A stretch of DNA of 64,000 nucleotides from an uncultured Dokdonia sp. (GCF_947492815.1 NZ_CANLOB010000025.1:1-64000); one strand, 5' to 3'; counted from the first letter of the stretch, positions 1 through 9,105 are shown. The notes: generated by a model from the sequence alone, not told the origin. Program-made: numbers and translations.

Positions 1-505
1 AACTTCTGAAGAGTGGGAAGAAGAAGAGGAAGAAACTACTGGTACAGGAGAAGATACTGATACTGACACCGAAGCTGGGGAAGAAACAGAAGAAGAAACC
101 TCTTCTGACGATGATAATGATGAGCAAGGAGAAGGAACTTCTGGAACAGATACTGAAGAGGAAGATACATCTACAGATACAGAAGAAGAAACTGAAACTG
201 AAGAAGAGGACACTGAAATATCAGTACAAGAAGAAAGTATTTCTCTAGAAGAAGAAACAGATCTTTACAGTGTTTTAGTAAGTTTTAATACACAAGGAAA
301 ATATATTGCTATCACTAAGAATGAAGCTAATAATGTAAACAATGCAACATTATTCTCTATGCTTGGTCAAGTAATACAACAATGGAAACCAGCAACTGGA
401 ACTACCACGTTGCAGTTACCAGTATCCAATATAAGTAAGGGTCCTTATATACTTCGACTAGAAACGGATATGGGATCATTTACAGAAAAATTAATTATTT
501 ACTAG
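1..505 (+). CDS. C-terminal part of a T9SS-secreted protein (5' end outside window)
   Basis: An open frame enters from the left edge (first whole codon at base 2) and stops with TAG at 503-505, giving 167 visible codons. The first 80 or so residues are an extremely acidic, repetitive linker of Glu, Asp and Thr with little else. The last 75 or so form a small beta domain with the hallmarks of a type IX secretion sorting domain (type A): 'ATLFSMLGQ', then 'LPVSNISKGPYILRL', then a final 'GSFTEKLIIY'. Such domains direct proteins across the outer membrane through the Por system and are then removed. The catalytic or binding part is outside the window, so the function is unknown. The acidic stretch may be a calcium-binding or flexible spacer (inference). 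Confidence 0.85.
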   Translation, partial: TSEEWEEEEEETTGTGEDTDTDTEAGEETEEETSSDDDNDEQGEGTSGTDTEEEDTSTDTEEETETEEEDTEISVQEESISLEEETDLYSVLVSFNTQGKYIAITKNEANNVNNATLFSMLGQVIQQWKPATGTTTLQLPVSNISKGPYILRLETDMGSFTEKLIIY

Positions 506-532
506 CGAGTTTTATAACATACTGAATTACCA

Positions 533-560
533 AAAAAACCTCTATCATTGAGGTTTTTTT
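533..560. terminator. Rho-independent terminator after the T9SS protein
   Basis: Inverted repeat AAAAAAACCTC / GAGGTTTTTTT with a 6-7 base loop, beginning 28 bases after the stop codon. A-run and T-run flank the stem, so it can work in both directions. Confidence 0.85.
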
Positions 561-696
561 ATTTTAAGTGTTAATGTCTAGTGACTTATTATGTTAGAAA
601 CATTATAGACAATTTGTTAAGTGTGTTGTGCACTAACTGTAAGGGGTATATGCTTCTAATGATTAGCATTCGTACTATGTCTATACATCAGAAACT

Positions 697-732
697 AAAA
701 AGCGTTTAGAATTAATATTCTAAACGCTTTTT
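697..732. terminator. Terminator at the end of the zinc-ribbon-family/Nif3 operon
   Basis: Stem AAAAAGCGTTTAGA / TCTAAACGCTTTTT with an AT loop, ending 21 bases from the stop codon of the minus-strand gene that ends at 753. It is symmetrical, so it can also block reading from the left. Confidence 0.85.
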
Positions 733-752
733 TATTCAATTAGAGCTCTTTA

Positions 753-1532
753 TTAGATAGACTTGAATAAAGATTCCATTTTTTGTTGTTCTTCAGTAGC
801 AAGTACACTATCTACTAGAATACGTCCACTATGCTCATCAGTAATTATTTTTTTACGACTAGCGATTTCAACTTGAACCTGTGGTGGAATTGTAAAAAAT
901 GATCCTCCAGATGCTCCACGCTCAATAGCAACAACAGCAAGACCGTTACGTACATTAGTACGGATGCGTTTATATGCTTTTACTAGACGTTCATCAATTT
1001 CTTTTTCAAAGTCTTCACTCTTTTTGATAAGTGCTTTCTCTTCTTTTTCAGTTTCTGCTAAAATAGCATCTAACTCTCCTTTTTTATGCTTAAGGTGCTT
1101 CTCGCGTTCTCCTAAGCGTTCTTTGGTAGTAGAGATAACTTCGTTCTTTTGCTCAATTTGAGACTTAAACTCACGTATATTCTTGTCAGCAAGTTGTATT
1201 TCTAATTCTTGAAACTCAACTTCCTTACTAAGTGCGTTAAACTCACGATTATTTCTAACGTTCTTTTGTTGCTCAGAATATTTTTTGATAGAAGCTTTTG
1301 ATTCTTCAATCTGAATTTTCTTAGCCTTGATTTGATCTTCAATAAGAGATAACTCATTATCCAATTTTTCAATACGCTTATTGAGACCAGCAACCTCATC
1401 TTCAAGATCTTCGACTTCAAGAGGTAGTTCTCCTCTTACATTGCGTATTTGATCTATTCTAGAATCTATAAGTTGTAAATCATACAAAGCTCTTAGCTTC
1501 TCTTCGACAGTTGACTCCTTTTTCTTTGCCAT
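753..1532 (-). CDS. Coiled-coil protein of the zf-RING_7/DUF164 family with all zinc cysteines lost
   Basis: 259 residues. About residues 15-190 form a long charged coiled coil. The C-terminus matches the family's C4 zinc ribbon in layout ('GASGGSFFTIPPQ' ... 'DEHSGRILV'). The four positions that should be Cys are Ser208, Ser211, Asp232 and Ser235, with the CxxC-x20-CxxC spacing kept exactly. Family members are small coiled-coil proteins of poorly known role, suggested to bind nucleic acid. This version cannot hold zinc through those positions. It lies 3 bases after the Nif3-like gene, so the two are surely co-transcribed; the pairing is common in Bacteroidota (family knowledge). Starts at ATG. 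Confidence 0.88.
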   Translation of the reverse strand: MAKKKESTVEEKLRALYDLQLIDSRIDQIRNVRGELPLEVEDLEDEVAGLNKRIEKLDNELSLIEDQIKAKKIQIEESKASIKKYSEQQKNVRNNREFNALSKEVEFQELEIQLADKNIREFKSQIEQKNEVISTTKERLGEREKHLKHKKGELDAILAETEKEEKALIKKSEDFEKEIDERLVKAYKRIRTNVRNGLAVVAIERGASGGSFFTIPPQVQVEIASRKKIITDEHSGRILVDSVLATEEQQKMESLFKSI

Positions 1533-1535
1533 ACT

Positions 1536-2630
1536 TTATAAATAGTTGATGGGATTGGTATTTTCTTCAGATAAAACGACTGCAAAATTACGAATTTTTT
1601 CTGTAAGATAACTGGCTATAATGTTTTTTGTAAAGCGTTCACTTTCAAAATGACCAATATCAGCCAATAAAATTCGTTTTTCAGCTTTATAATAGTCGTG
1701 ATATTTAAGATCGGCTGTTATATAAATATCAGCACCACTTCGGATTGCTTGAGATATTCCAAAAGCACCACTGCCTCCTAAAACGGCTACTTTCTTAATA
1801 GGTTTGCCTATGAATTCAGAATGTCTGATGCCACCTGTTTTAAATGTCTCTTTTACTAGCTTCAAAAAATCTGATTCATTGATAGCTTCCTCAAGGTTAC
1901 CAACCATGCCTAATCCAACATTCTGGAGATTGTTTTGAAGTGATGTTATTTCGTAGGCAACCTCTTCATAAGGATGATTAGAAAATAATGTACGTATTAT
2001 TTTTGATTCATGATGTTTTTCATAGGTGATATGCAACTGGGTTTCTGATTCTTTATGTTGAACTCCTATAGCGCCAATAGTAGGATTTGCATTTGCGCTT
2101 GCGCGAAAAGTGCCTTCTCCTGAAACTCCAAAACTACATTGGTCGTAATTTCCTATTTGGCCAGCGCCAGCTTTAAAAAGTGCTTCTTTAATAGAATCAA
2201 GCGAATTGTGTGGTGTATAGGTGACGAGTTTCTTTATGTGCTCTTTTTTAGGGATTAAAATTTCTGTATCTATAAGTCCTAAGGCGTTAGCCATTCCATA
2301 ATTTACACCATAAGATACGTTGTCTAGTGCTGTGTGTAATGCATAAATAGCAATATTATTTTTGATCGCTTTTACGACAGCTCTTTCTACATAATTAGAA
2401 CCTGTTATTCTTTTTATTCCTGAAAATAGAATAGGATGGAAACAAACGATAAGATTACAATTCTTATCTATAGCTTCTTGAACTACATTTTCTAAAGCGT
2501 CATGGGTTACTAGAATATTTGTTAGTTTAGACGAGTTATCACCAACAAGAAGTCCTACATTGTCAAAATCTTCAGCGTAGGGTAGTGGAGCCCATTCTTC
2601 AAGTATATTAGTTACATCACGTATAGTCAT
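1536..2630 (-). CDS. Nif3-like dinuclear metal centre protein (YbgI/YqfO family)
   Basis: 364 residues, the long form of the family: two Nif3 halves around a PII/CutA-like insert (about residues 130-235). Likely metal ligands are visible: 'CFHPILFSG' and 'LHTALDN' in the N-terminal half and 'IGHFESE' near the C-terminus. Family members form toroidal hexamers with a two-metal site. They are often labelled GTP cyclohydrolase I type 2, but their true substrate is unsettled, so I do not assign a reaction. It starts at ATG (2630), is divergent from lpxK, and is followed at once by the degenerate zinc-ribbon-family gene. Confidence 0.93.
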   Translation of the reverse strand: MTIRDVTNILEEWAPLPYAEDFDNVGLLVGDNSSKLTNILVTHDALENVVQEAIDKNCNLIVCFHPILFSGIKRITGSNYVERAVVKAIKNNIAIYALHTALDNVSYGVNYGMANALGLIDTEILIPKKEHIKKLVTYTPHNSLDSIKEALFKAGAGQIGNYDQCSFGVSGEGTFRASANANPTIGAIGVQHKESETQLHITYEKHHESKIIRTLFSNHPYEEVAYEITSLQNNLQNVGLGMVGNLEEAINESDFLKLVKETFKTGGIRHSEFIGKPIKKVAVLGGSGAFGISQAIRSGADIYITADLKYHDYYKAEKRILLADIGHFESERFTKNIIASYLTEKIRNFAVVLSEENTNPINYL

Positions 2631-2677
2631 AGTTGTATCTTAAAAAAGTAAAGATAAAAATTATACCTTCGCCCTAT

Positions 2678-3691
2678 ATGAAACAACTGCGTAAAATATT
2701 ATTTCCTTTTGCAGGATGCTATTATATAATCACTTTATTACTTAATAAAGCCTATGATAGAGGTTATTTTTCATCCAAAGAATATCAACTGCCAGTTATT
2801 TGTGTCGGAAATTTAAATACGGGGGGTACTGGTAAAAGTCCAATGACAGAATATCTTATTCGATTGTTAAGAGATTCCTATAAGGTAGCAACGTTAAGTC
2901 GTGGCTATGGTAGGAAAACAAAAGGGTATCTTCAAGTGTCTTCAGATAGTTTAGCTAAAAATGTAGGGGATGAACCTTTGCAGTTTGCCAAAAAGTTTAA
3001 AAATGTTAACGTGTCTGTGTGTGAAGATCGGCAGTTAGGTATTTCAAAACTTTTAGAAACAAATCCTTTGTTAGATGTAATTTTACTTGATGATGCGTAT
3101 CAACATAGAAAAGTGAAGGCAGGTTTTCAAATCATACTTACGGCATATCATGATCTATATACGGATGATTTTTTATTACCTGCAGGTAATTTAAGAGAGC
3201 CTAGGATTGGTGTTCGTAGAGCTCAGGTAATTATTGTAACAAAATGCCCTTCTCATATTTCTAAAAATGAGCGAGATGCAGTAGTTGAAAAAATAGCACC
3301 ATTAGCTTATCAAAAAGTATATTTTACGACAATTAATTATAGTGATGTATTGATGTCTGATAAAACCGAATTGCCTATTTCAGTACTAAAAACAAAGAAG
3401 TTTACATTGGTTACTGGAATCGCAAATCCTACACCTTTGGTGAATTATTTAAAGGACTTAGGATTAGATTTTGAACATAAAGCGTTTGGAGATCATCATA
3501 ATTTCGCTTTAAGCGAAATTAAAACCTTAGCATCTCATGACTTTATTTTAACTACAGAAAAAGATTATGTACGCTTATCGCCTATGATGGTTACAGAGAA
3601 TTTATTTTACCTTCCAATTAAAGCCTCATTTATTGAAGATGAAACTTTGTTTAATGATCAGGTATTAGGCTTTGTTAAAGAGTTTAATTAA
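2678..3691 (+). CDS. lpxK: Tetraacyldisaccharide 4'-kinase LpxK
   Basis: 337 residues from the ATG at 2678; the open frame extends further upstream, but 'MKQLRKILFPFAGCYY' is the usual start of the family and gives an N-terminal membrane anchor. The P-loop is 'NLNTGGTGKSPMTEYL' (about residues 41-56). LpxK phosphorylates the 4' position of the lipid A disaccharide precursor on the inner face of the cytoplasmic membrane. It also carries the family motifs 'LLDDAYQHRKVK' and 'LPAGNLREP'. It is divergent from the Nif3-like gene and its 3' end overlaps the convergent histidine kinase gene by 8 bases. Confidence 0.95.
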   Translation: MKQLRKILFPFAGCYYIITLLLNKAYDRGYFSSKEYQLPVICVGNLNTGGTGKSPMTEYLIRLLRDSYKVATLSRGYGRKTKGYLQVSSDSLAKNVGDEPLQFAKKFKNVNVSVCEDRQLGISKLLETNPLLDVILLDDAYQHRKVKAGFQIILTAYHDLYTDDFLLPAGNLREPRIGVRRAQVIIVTKCPSHISKNERDAVVEKIAPLAYQKVYFTTINYSDVLMSDKTELPISVLKTKKFTLVTGIANPTPLVNYLKDLGLDFEHKAFGDHHNFALSEIKTLASHDFILTTEKDYVRLSPMMVTENLFYLPIKASFIEDETLFNDQVLGFVKEFN

Positions 3692-5918
3692 ATACTTTAG
3701 CTTGTTTTAAGCCATTATGTATTTTTTGGAAAAACTCCTCCACCTTATAAGGTTTAGGGATAATATCATTGAAACCAGCTTCATGGAATTCATCTATATT
3801 CTCGTCTATAGTAACAGCCGTTAATGCAAGAATAGGAATTTCTTTGTCAAAAAGGCGTATCTGTTCTGTAGCTTCTATACCGCTTATTCCTGGCATGTGA
3901 ATATCCATCAAGATAAGATCAAAGTTTTGGTTTCTGGCTTTTTCTACAGCAATCTCTCCGTTATCTGCAACATCACATAACATCTTATTCTTTTCTAAGA
4001 TTTTACGCGTAATCATTTGATTGATCTTATTATCTTCTACAACGAGTATGGTTCTATTTTCTAGAGCAACATAATCTATATCGTAAATAATGTTATGTGG
4101 ATTTGCTTCTTCTCCAGCTGCTTGCTTAGTAAGGTTGTATTTGATATCAAAAGAAAACTTAGATCCTTTCCCTAATGTACTTTCTAATTCTACCTTACTG
4201 CCTAATAAGTCTAATAGATTTTTTACAATAGATAATCCTAATCCAGTACCACCAAATTTTCTATTAATGGCAACGGATCCTTGTGTGAAGTTTTGGAAAA
4301 TGTTTTTCTGTTTCTTTTTAGAGATACCTTCTCCAGAATCTTCCACTTCAAAGTGTAAATAAGTTTCGCTATCTGTTTGTTTAATTTTCTGAACCCTTAC
4401 GTCTACTGTTCCATCACGGGTAAATTTAACGGCATTACCTACAAGATTGATTAATATTTGAGAGATCATTAATGGGTCTCCTAAAACTTCTTCAGGAATA
4501 TCTTGATCAAATTCAAAGTTTAACTTATTGCCTTTATCTTTTGCAGATTTTCCTAAAGCAAATAATACATCTTCAATACGTTTCTTAAGGTTAAAAGCTG
4601 TTTGTTCAACTTCAACCTTATTTGCTTCTAATTTGTTGAGATCTAATATATTGTTAATTAACGATAGTAGGTATTCTCCAGAAAATTTAAGAGAGTCAAG
4701 GTGTTTCTTTTGTTCAGGAGTAGGGTTTTCACTCAGTAATAAGTGTGTGAGTCCTGTTACGGCATACATTGGTGTACGTAACTCATGCGTAATCGTAGAT
4801 AAGAATTGTGCCTTTACCATAGAGGCTTTCTCTGCATTGTCTTTAGCTACTATAAGTTCAGTGTTTTTAGCTTGTAATAATTCATTTGCTTTCGTCCTGA
4901 GATTATTGTTTTTATATAATGACAGGATTAGTAAAGATAAAATAGTAATCATAGCGATCGTTAATACCGTCGTGAGTCTATTTGTATCTCTTGCTCTTGC
5001 TCTTTCTATTTCTATTTCTTCTTTTAGTTGAGCACTTAAAACTTTGTCTTCTTTGAATTGTTGAATAACAATCTCTTCTTCTTTATTTTTTCTGTTTTGA
5101 TCTGTGTAGGTATTGTAAAGCATAATGTGTTCATAAGCTTTAGCAATGTCATTTTGTTCTTTTGCAATTCGACTGCTTACTCTATAAGATTCAGATAAGA
5201 GTGTAGGGTAATTTTCAGAAATACTGATATCCTGAGTAATTTTTATTGTGTTACTAGCTTCATCAATTTTTTTCTGAAGCAGTAATACTTCTGCCTTTTG
5301 AATATTGCTTTTTGCAATTAAGAATTTACCTCCGCCGTCATCGGTTTTTTCAGCTTTTTTGATAGCTAAGTCAAATAATTCTCCAGCTTTTTGAGGATTA
5401 TTTTTTATTAAAGCAATAGTTCCTTGATTGAGATATACTTTTGATAATAATTCTGGACGTCCTAAACTTTCTAAGGTCTCTTCTGCTTTTTCTAGATATT
5501 CAGATGCTTTCGGATAATTTCTTTGTAGTAATTCAATTTTTGCTGCAGTAATATAACTTTGCCCTAAATTATTTTCTTGGTGATCTTCAGAGCCTTCTTG
5601 CATTTTAATGGCAAGGTTATTTTCTTCTTTTGCTTTTTCGATGTTCCCAGTAAGAAGGTATAAACGAGATAATGCGCTAGAAGCAAGCCCTATTCTACCT
5701 TTGTTGTTTGTCTTTTCTGCTAAGATTCTTGCCCTAGTCATGATCTGTGCAGAAGTGTTGTAATCGTTGTTTTCAATAGCAGTAGCGGCTATGGTAAGTA
5801 AGGAGTCAATCTTCTGACCCGTAATCTTTTGAGTTGCAAGATCAATCTCTTGAGCCACAGTAATTGTGGGGAGAATGCATAGCACGAAAAGCAGAGTGCG
5901 AATCAAATACTTGCTCAT
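3684..5918 (-). CDS. TPR-containing hybrid sensor histidine kinase with receiver domain
   Basis: 744 residues from the ATG at 5918; the frame extends 21 bases upstream only to a TTG, and the ATG start gives a proper signal peptide ('KYLIRTLLFVLCILP...AQ'). The order is signal peptide, periplasmic TPR repeats (about residues 35-290), one membrane helix (about 315-335), HisKA with 'STITHELRTP' (His near residue 380), HATPase_c ('INLVGNAVKFTRDG', 'GGTGLGLSIVKNL'), then a receiver domain ('VVEDNKINQ', 'LILMDIHMPG') near residues 610-735. It is a single-protein phosphorelay input whose output partner is not in the window. The TPR sensor suggests a peptide or protein ligand (inference). Its 3' end overlaps lpxK. 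Confidence 0.92.
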   Translation of the reverse strand: MSKYLIRTLLFVLCILPTITVAQEIDLATQKITGQKIDSLLTIAATAIENNDYNTSAQIMTRARILAEKTNNKGRIGLASSALSRLYLLTGNIEKAKEENNLAIKMQEGSEDHQENNLGQSYITAAKIELLQRNYPKASEYLEKAEETLESLGRPELLSKVYLNQGTIALIKNNPQKAGELFDLAIKKAEKTDDGGGKFLIAKSNIQKAEVLLLQKKIDEASNTIKITQDISISENYPTLLSESYRVSSRIAKEQNDIAKAYEHIMLYNTYTDQNRKNKEEEIVIQQFKEDKVLSAQLKEEIEIERARARDTNRLTTVLTIAMITILSLLILSLYKNNNLRTKANELLQAKNTELIVAKDNAEKASMVKAQFLSTITHELRTPMYAVTGLTHLLLSENPTPEQKKHLDSLKFSGEYLLSLINNILDLNKLEANKVEVEQTAFNLKKRIEDVLFALGKSAKDKGNKLNFEFDQDIPEEVLGDPLMISQILINLVGNAVKFTRDGTVDVRVQKIKQTDSETYLHFEVEDSGEGISKKKQKNIFQNFTQGSVAINRKFGGTGLGLSIVKNLLDLLGSKVELESTLGKGSKFSFDIKYNLTKQAAGEEANPHNIIYDIDYVALENRTILVVEDNKINQMITRKILEKNKMLCDVADNGEIAVEKARNQNFDLILMDIHMPGISGIEATEQIRLFDKEIPILALTAVTIDENIDEFHEAGFNDIIPKPYKVEEFFQKIHNGLKQAKVFN

Positions 5919-5952
5919 ATATTTAGTTGCCTTAAACAAATACGAATATATA

Positions 5953-6969
5953 TTATTTCCTGTTAATGAATAAAATTAAATCAATAATTCGACTAGAATA
6001 TCCTATTTCATTATCATACCAACCTATAATTTTTACCATTTTCCCAATAACAGAGGTCATTTGAGAGTCAAAAATACAGGAATGTGTGTTACCAATAATA
6101 TCTACAGATACGATAGGTAAATCTGTATATTCAAGGATTCCTTTTAAATGTGTTTGTGATGCTTCCTTTAATGCGTTATTTATTTCTTCTATAGAAGTGT
6201 CTTTTTTTACATTAAATGTAATGTCTGTAAGAGATCCATTTGCTATAGGTACTCTAATGCCACAGCCGCCTATAACATTTGCAAGATGAGGAAAAACTTT
6301 GGTTAGTGCTTTTGCGGCCCCAGTTGTTGTGGGAACGATACTTTGTCCTGCAGCTCTAGCTCTACGTAAATCTCTATGAGGTTGATCGTGTAAGCTCTGA
6401 TCTGTAGTGTATGAGTGCACTGTTGTGATATATGCTTGCTCAACACCGCATAGTTCGTCAATAACCTTAATCATAGGTGCAGCATTATTTGTTGTGCAAG
6501 AAGCATTTGAAATAATAGTTTCTGTACCATCTAATATATGTTCATTGACTCCTAAAGCAACCATTTTGATTTGGTCGTCTTGTGGCGGAACAGCTAAAAT
6601 CACTTTTTTAGCACCATTTGCAATATGATGTTCTAAATCTGCAGTTGTTTTGTATTTACCAGTAGATTCAATAACAATATCTGGAGTTACGCTTTGCCAA
6701 GGAATATCTTTTATAGTAGCAGTTTTAAATAAAGGGATTTCTTTGTTATCTACTATAATTGTAGATGGGCTTTGTACGCTTTCGCGAAAGCGTATATCTG
6801 CATTAAAAATCCCATGAATACTGTCAAATTTTAATAAATGACTTAAGGTATGAGCATCTGCTATATCATTTATAGCAACCACTTCAATGTTGTTGTGATT
6901 GTGTAATAACTTAAAAAGATTACGACCTATACGCCCAAATCCATTAATGGCAACTTTGATGGTACTCAT
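5953..6969 (-). CDS. gap: Type I glyceraldehyde-3-phosphate dehydrogenase
   Basis: 338 residues. The NAD-binding motif is 'INGFGRIGRNLFKLL' at the start. The active site is 'SNASCTTNNAAP', with catalytic Cys, and the partner His is in 'TTVHSYT'. The motif reads CTTNNAAP rather than the commoner CTTNCLAP, which I take as a sub-family feature. It oxidises glyceraldehyde-3-phosphate to 1,3-bisphosphoglycerate in glycolysis or the reverse in gluconeogenesis. Only 3 bases separate it from lipA upstream, suggesting one transcript. Residues 'RFRES' are encoded by a copy of the CGCTTTCGCGAAAGCG palindrome at 6777-6792. That stretch lies between the first beta-alpha unit and the catalytic domain, where an insert could be tolerated. 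Confidence 0.95.
   Translation of the reverse strand: MSTIKVAINGFGRIGRNLFKLLHNHNNIEVVAINDIADAHTLSHLLKFDSIHGIFNADIRFRESVQSPSTIIVDNKEIPLFKTATIKDIPWQSVTPDIVIESTGKYKTTADLEHHIANGAKKVILAVPPQDDQIKMVALGVNEHILDGTETIISNASCTTNNAAPMIKVIDELCGVEQAYITTVHSYTTDQSLHDQPHRDLRRARAAGQSIVPTTTGAAKALTKVFPHLANVIGGCGIRVPIANGSLTDITFNVKKDTSIEEINNALKEASQTHLKGILEYTDLPIVSVDIIGNTHSCIFDSQMTSVIGKMVKIIGWYDNEIGYSSRIIDLILFINRK
6777..6792. repeat. CGCTTTCGCGAAAGCG palindrome inside gap
   Basis: Perfect 16-base palindrome, extended to 20 bases (6775-6794) by flanking TA. Read on the gene strand as Phe-Arg-Glu-Ser. Confidence 0.95.
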
Positions 6970-6972
6970 ATA

Positions 6973-7845
6973 TTAAGTAAGATGCTTTTGAGCTTTATAA
7001 GATGAACGAACAAGTGCGCCGCTTTCTACATGTCTAAAGCCCATTTCAAGACCTATTTCTTCATACTTCTTAAATTGATCAGGAGTAATGAATTGTTTGA
7101 CAGGTAAATGTTTTTTAGAAGGCTGTAAGTATTGTCCAATAGTAACAATGTCTAGGTTTACAGACCTGAGGTCTTTTAATGTTTGGATAACTTCATCTTC
7201 CGTTTCACCAAGTCCTAGCATAATTCCAGACTTTGTTCGGTTGATGCCATTATCTTTAAGATATTTTAAAACACCTAAGCTACGTTCATATTTTGCTTGT
7301 ATACGTACTTCACGTGTAAGTCGTTTTACGGTTTCCATATTATGAGATACGACCTCTGGATGTACATCAATAATTCGATCAAGAAGATCTTCTCTTCCTT
7401 GAAAATCAGGTATTAATGTTTCCAAGGTTGTTTCCGGATTCATACGGCGTATGGCCTTTACAGTTTCTCCCCATATAATCGTTCCCATATCTTTAAGGTC
7501 ATCCCTGTCTACAGAAGTAATAACAGCATGCTTTATGGCCATGATTTTTATAGATCTTGCTACTTTTTCAGGCTCTTCCCAATCTACCGTTTCTGGTCTG
7601 CCTGTTTTTACACCGCAAAAACCACAGGAACGTGTACAGATATTTCCTAGAATCATAAAGGTGGCAGTACCTTCACTCCAGCATTCTCCCATATTAGGAC
7701 AACTACCAGAAGTACATATGGTATGTAAGTCGTATTTGTCTACAAGACCTCTAAGTTCTGTATATTTTTTTCCAGTAGGCAGTTTAACACGTAACCATTT
7801 GGGTTTCGGTTGTCTAACAGGTTGGACTATTGTTTCTTCTTGCAT
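6973..7845 (-). CDS. lipA: Lipoyl synthase
   Basis: 290 residues. Two cysteine sets bind the two 4Fe-4S clusters: the auxiliary cluster in 'CTSGSCPNMGEC' (CX4CX5C) and the radical SAM cluster in 'CTRSCGFC'. The C-terminal 'ESGALVRSSYKA' contains the serine that ligates the auxiliary cluster in this family. LipA inserts sulfur at C6 and C8 of protein-bound octanoyl groups to make lipoyl cofactor for the 2-oxoacid dehydrogenases. It lies 3 bases upstream of gap and 72 bases downstream of birA on the same strand, so the three may form one transcription unit joining central carbon metabolism and cofactor attachment. Confidence 0.97.
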   Translation of the reverse strand: MQEETIVQPVRQPKPKWLRVKLPTGKKYTELRGLVDKYDLHTICTSGSCPNMGECWSEGTATFMILGNICTRSCGFCGVKTGRPETVDWEEPEKVARSIKIMAIKHAVITSVDRDDLKDMGTIIWGETVKAIRRMNPETTLETLIPDFQGREDLLDRIIDVHPEVVSHNMETVKRLTREVRIQAKYERSLGVLKYLKDNGINRTKSGIMLGLGETEDEVIQTLKDLRSVNLDIVTIGQYLQPSKKHLPVKQFITPDQFKKYEEIGLEMGFRHVESGALVRSSYKAQKHLT

Positions 7846-7917
7846 AGCTTATATAAAGAATAGCAAAGATACAAATAAAACAAATTTGGGTAGGTATGCT
7901 ATATTGGTAATCAAACG

Positions 7918-8649
7918 TTAAAAGCACAATTCTAATTCTTTCAAATCGTATTCATTAATAACATTGTCTTCTTCTAGTAAAATAAGCTTCCCTTGATGAG
8001 TAACACCTTGAATAATACCTACAAATTGTTCTTTGTCAGTATTCAGAAACGTGGAAGGCTTATCTTTCCTAAAAAGATGTGCTTCATAATTTTCTTTGAT
8101 TTTTTCGAAATCGCCTTCAAGTAACATTTTTACATAGTAATGAAATTGTTCAAGAAGCATATTTAATATTTCTTGAAGGTCAAAGTGTATGCCTGTTTGT
8201 GTCTTTATAGAAGTAGCACGAGGTACATCTTCCCATGTAGTTTGATTGACATTTAGTCCTACCCCGATAACCATGGCATTTAATTCTCCTTTTTTTATGA
8301 CATTTTCTATGAGAATCCCACATATTTTTTTCTTGTCTGACAATATGTCGTTAGGCCATTTTACGCTCACATTTTTTATCAATAATTTTTTTAAAACATC
8401 CTTTACGGCTAGTGAAGCAGCCATTAAGGCATAAAACTGTTGATCAATAGTGATTTGCTGAATTTTTCTAAAGACACTGAATGTGAGGTTTTTACTGGGA
8501 TCTGTAGCCCATTTGGTACCCATTTGGCCACGACCATTAGTTTGCTCTAGGGCCCATACAACAGTATCTTCTTCAAGATTTTCTTCCTTTGCTAATGACT
8601 TTAGATAGTCATTCGTTGAATCGATGGTATGAAGTTTGACTATACGCAT
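7918..8649 (-). CDS. birA: Biotin--[acetyl-CoA-carboxylase] ligase (BirA, catalytic form without DNA-binding domain)
   Basis: 243 residues, the short monofunctional type. The biotin-binding motif is 'EQTNGRGQMGTKW' near the N-terminus, followed by 'VKWPNDIL' with the catalytic lysine region and 'KICGILIE'. It activates biotin with ATP and transfers it to the biotin carrier of acetyl-CoA carboxylase; accA is in the same window at 28938. There is no helix-turn-helix, so it should not repress biotin genes. Starts at ATG, divergent from rsfS, with 84 bases between them. Confidence 0.94.
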   Translation of the reverse strand: MRIVKLHTIDSTNDYLKSLAKEENLEEDTVVWALEQTNGRGQMGTKWATDPSKNLTFSVFRKIQQITIDQQFYALMAASLAVKDVLKKLLIKNVSVKWPNDILSDKKKICGILIENVIKKGELNAMVIGVGLNVNQTTWEDVPRATSIKTQTGIHFDLQEILNMLLEQFHYYVKMLLEGDFEKIKENYEAHLFRKDKPSTFLNTDKEQFVGIIQGVTHQGKLILLEEDNVINEYDLKELELCF

Positions 8650-8686
8650 ATGTGTTATTATGTTATTTAAACTTATGTTAAGAAGG

Positions 8687-8715
8687 TTGATAAACGTAAA
8701 TTTGTAATAACTTTG
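8687..8715 (+). promoter_or_regulatory. Bacteroidota promoter of rsfS-ftsH
   Basis: TTG at 8687-8689, an 18-base spacer, and TAACTTTG at 8708-8715 fit the Bacteroidota sigma consensus (TTG, 17-23 bases, TAnnTTTG). The ATG of rsfS follows at 8734, giving a very short leader. Confidence 0.7.
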
Positions 8716-8733
8716 TGTAAATAAAAGGATTTA

Positions 8734-9105
8734 ATGGCAAAAAAGGAAACGAACGCAGATCAATTAATTGCAAAAATTATAGAAGGGATAGAGGAAGTAA
8801 AAGGGCAAAACATTGATATTCTTGATTTAAGGGATATTGAAAATACGGTTTGTGATTATTTTGTTATTTGTAATGGTACTTCAAATACTCAAGTAGCAGC
8901 AATAGTAAATTCTATTCAAAAAGTTGCTAGTAAAGAATTAAAAGAAAAACCTTGGCATGTAGAAGGCCTAGATAATTCTGAATGGGTGCTTATGGATTAT
9001 GTAAATGTGGTAGTCCATGTATTTCAAAAACACATAAGAGAATTTTACGATATAGAAAGTCTATGGGGCGATGCAAAGATTACCTCTATAGCAACTAGTT
9101 ATTAA
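8734..9105 (+). CDS. rsfS: Ribosomal silencing factor RsfS
   Basis: 123 residues. Family motifs: 'VCDYFVICNGTSNTQVAAI' in the middle and 'WVLMDYVNVVVHVF' and 'REFYDIESLWGDAK' at the C-terminus. RsfS (Iojap family) binds ribosomal protein uL14 and keeps the 50S and 30S subunits apart under nutrient limitation. Starts at ATG just after a good -7 box, and ends 14 bases before ftsH, with which it is probably co-transcribed. Confidence 0.95.
   Translation: MAKKETNADQLIAKIIEGIEEVKGQNIDILDLRDIENTVCDYFVICNGTSNTQVAAIVNSIQKVASKELKEKPWHVEGLDNSEWVLMDYVNVVVHVFQKHIREFYDIESLWGDAKITSIATSY

Noticed and set aside
1..240. GAA/GAAGAA-rich DNA as a tandem repeat or CRISPR-like array
   Set aside because: It is low-complexity coding sequence for Glu/Asp/Thr without regular unit length or spacers.
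4528..5031. 167-codon plus-strand frame inside the histidine kinase gene
   Set aside because: Fully antisense to well conserved kinase and TPR-linker sequence; no own start context or family resemblance.
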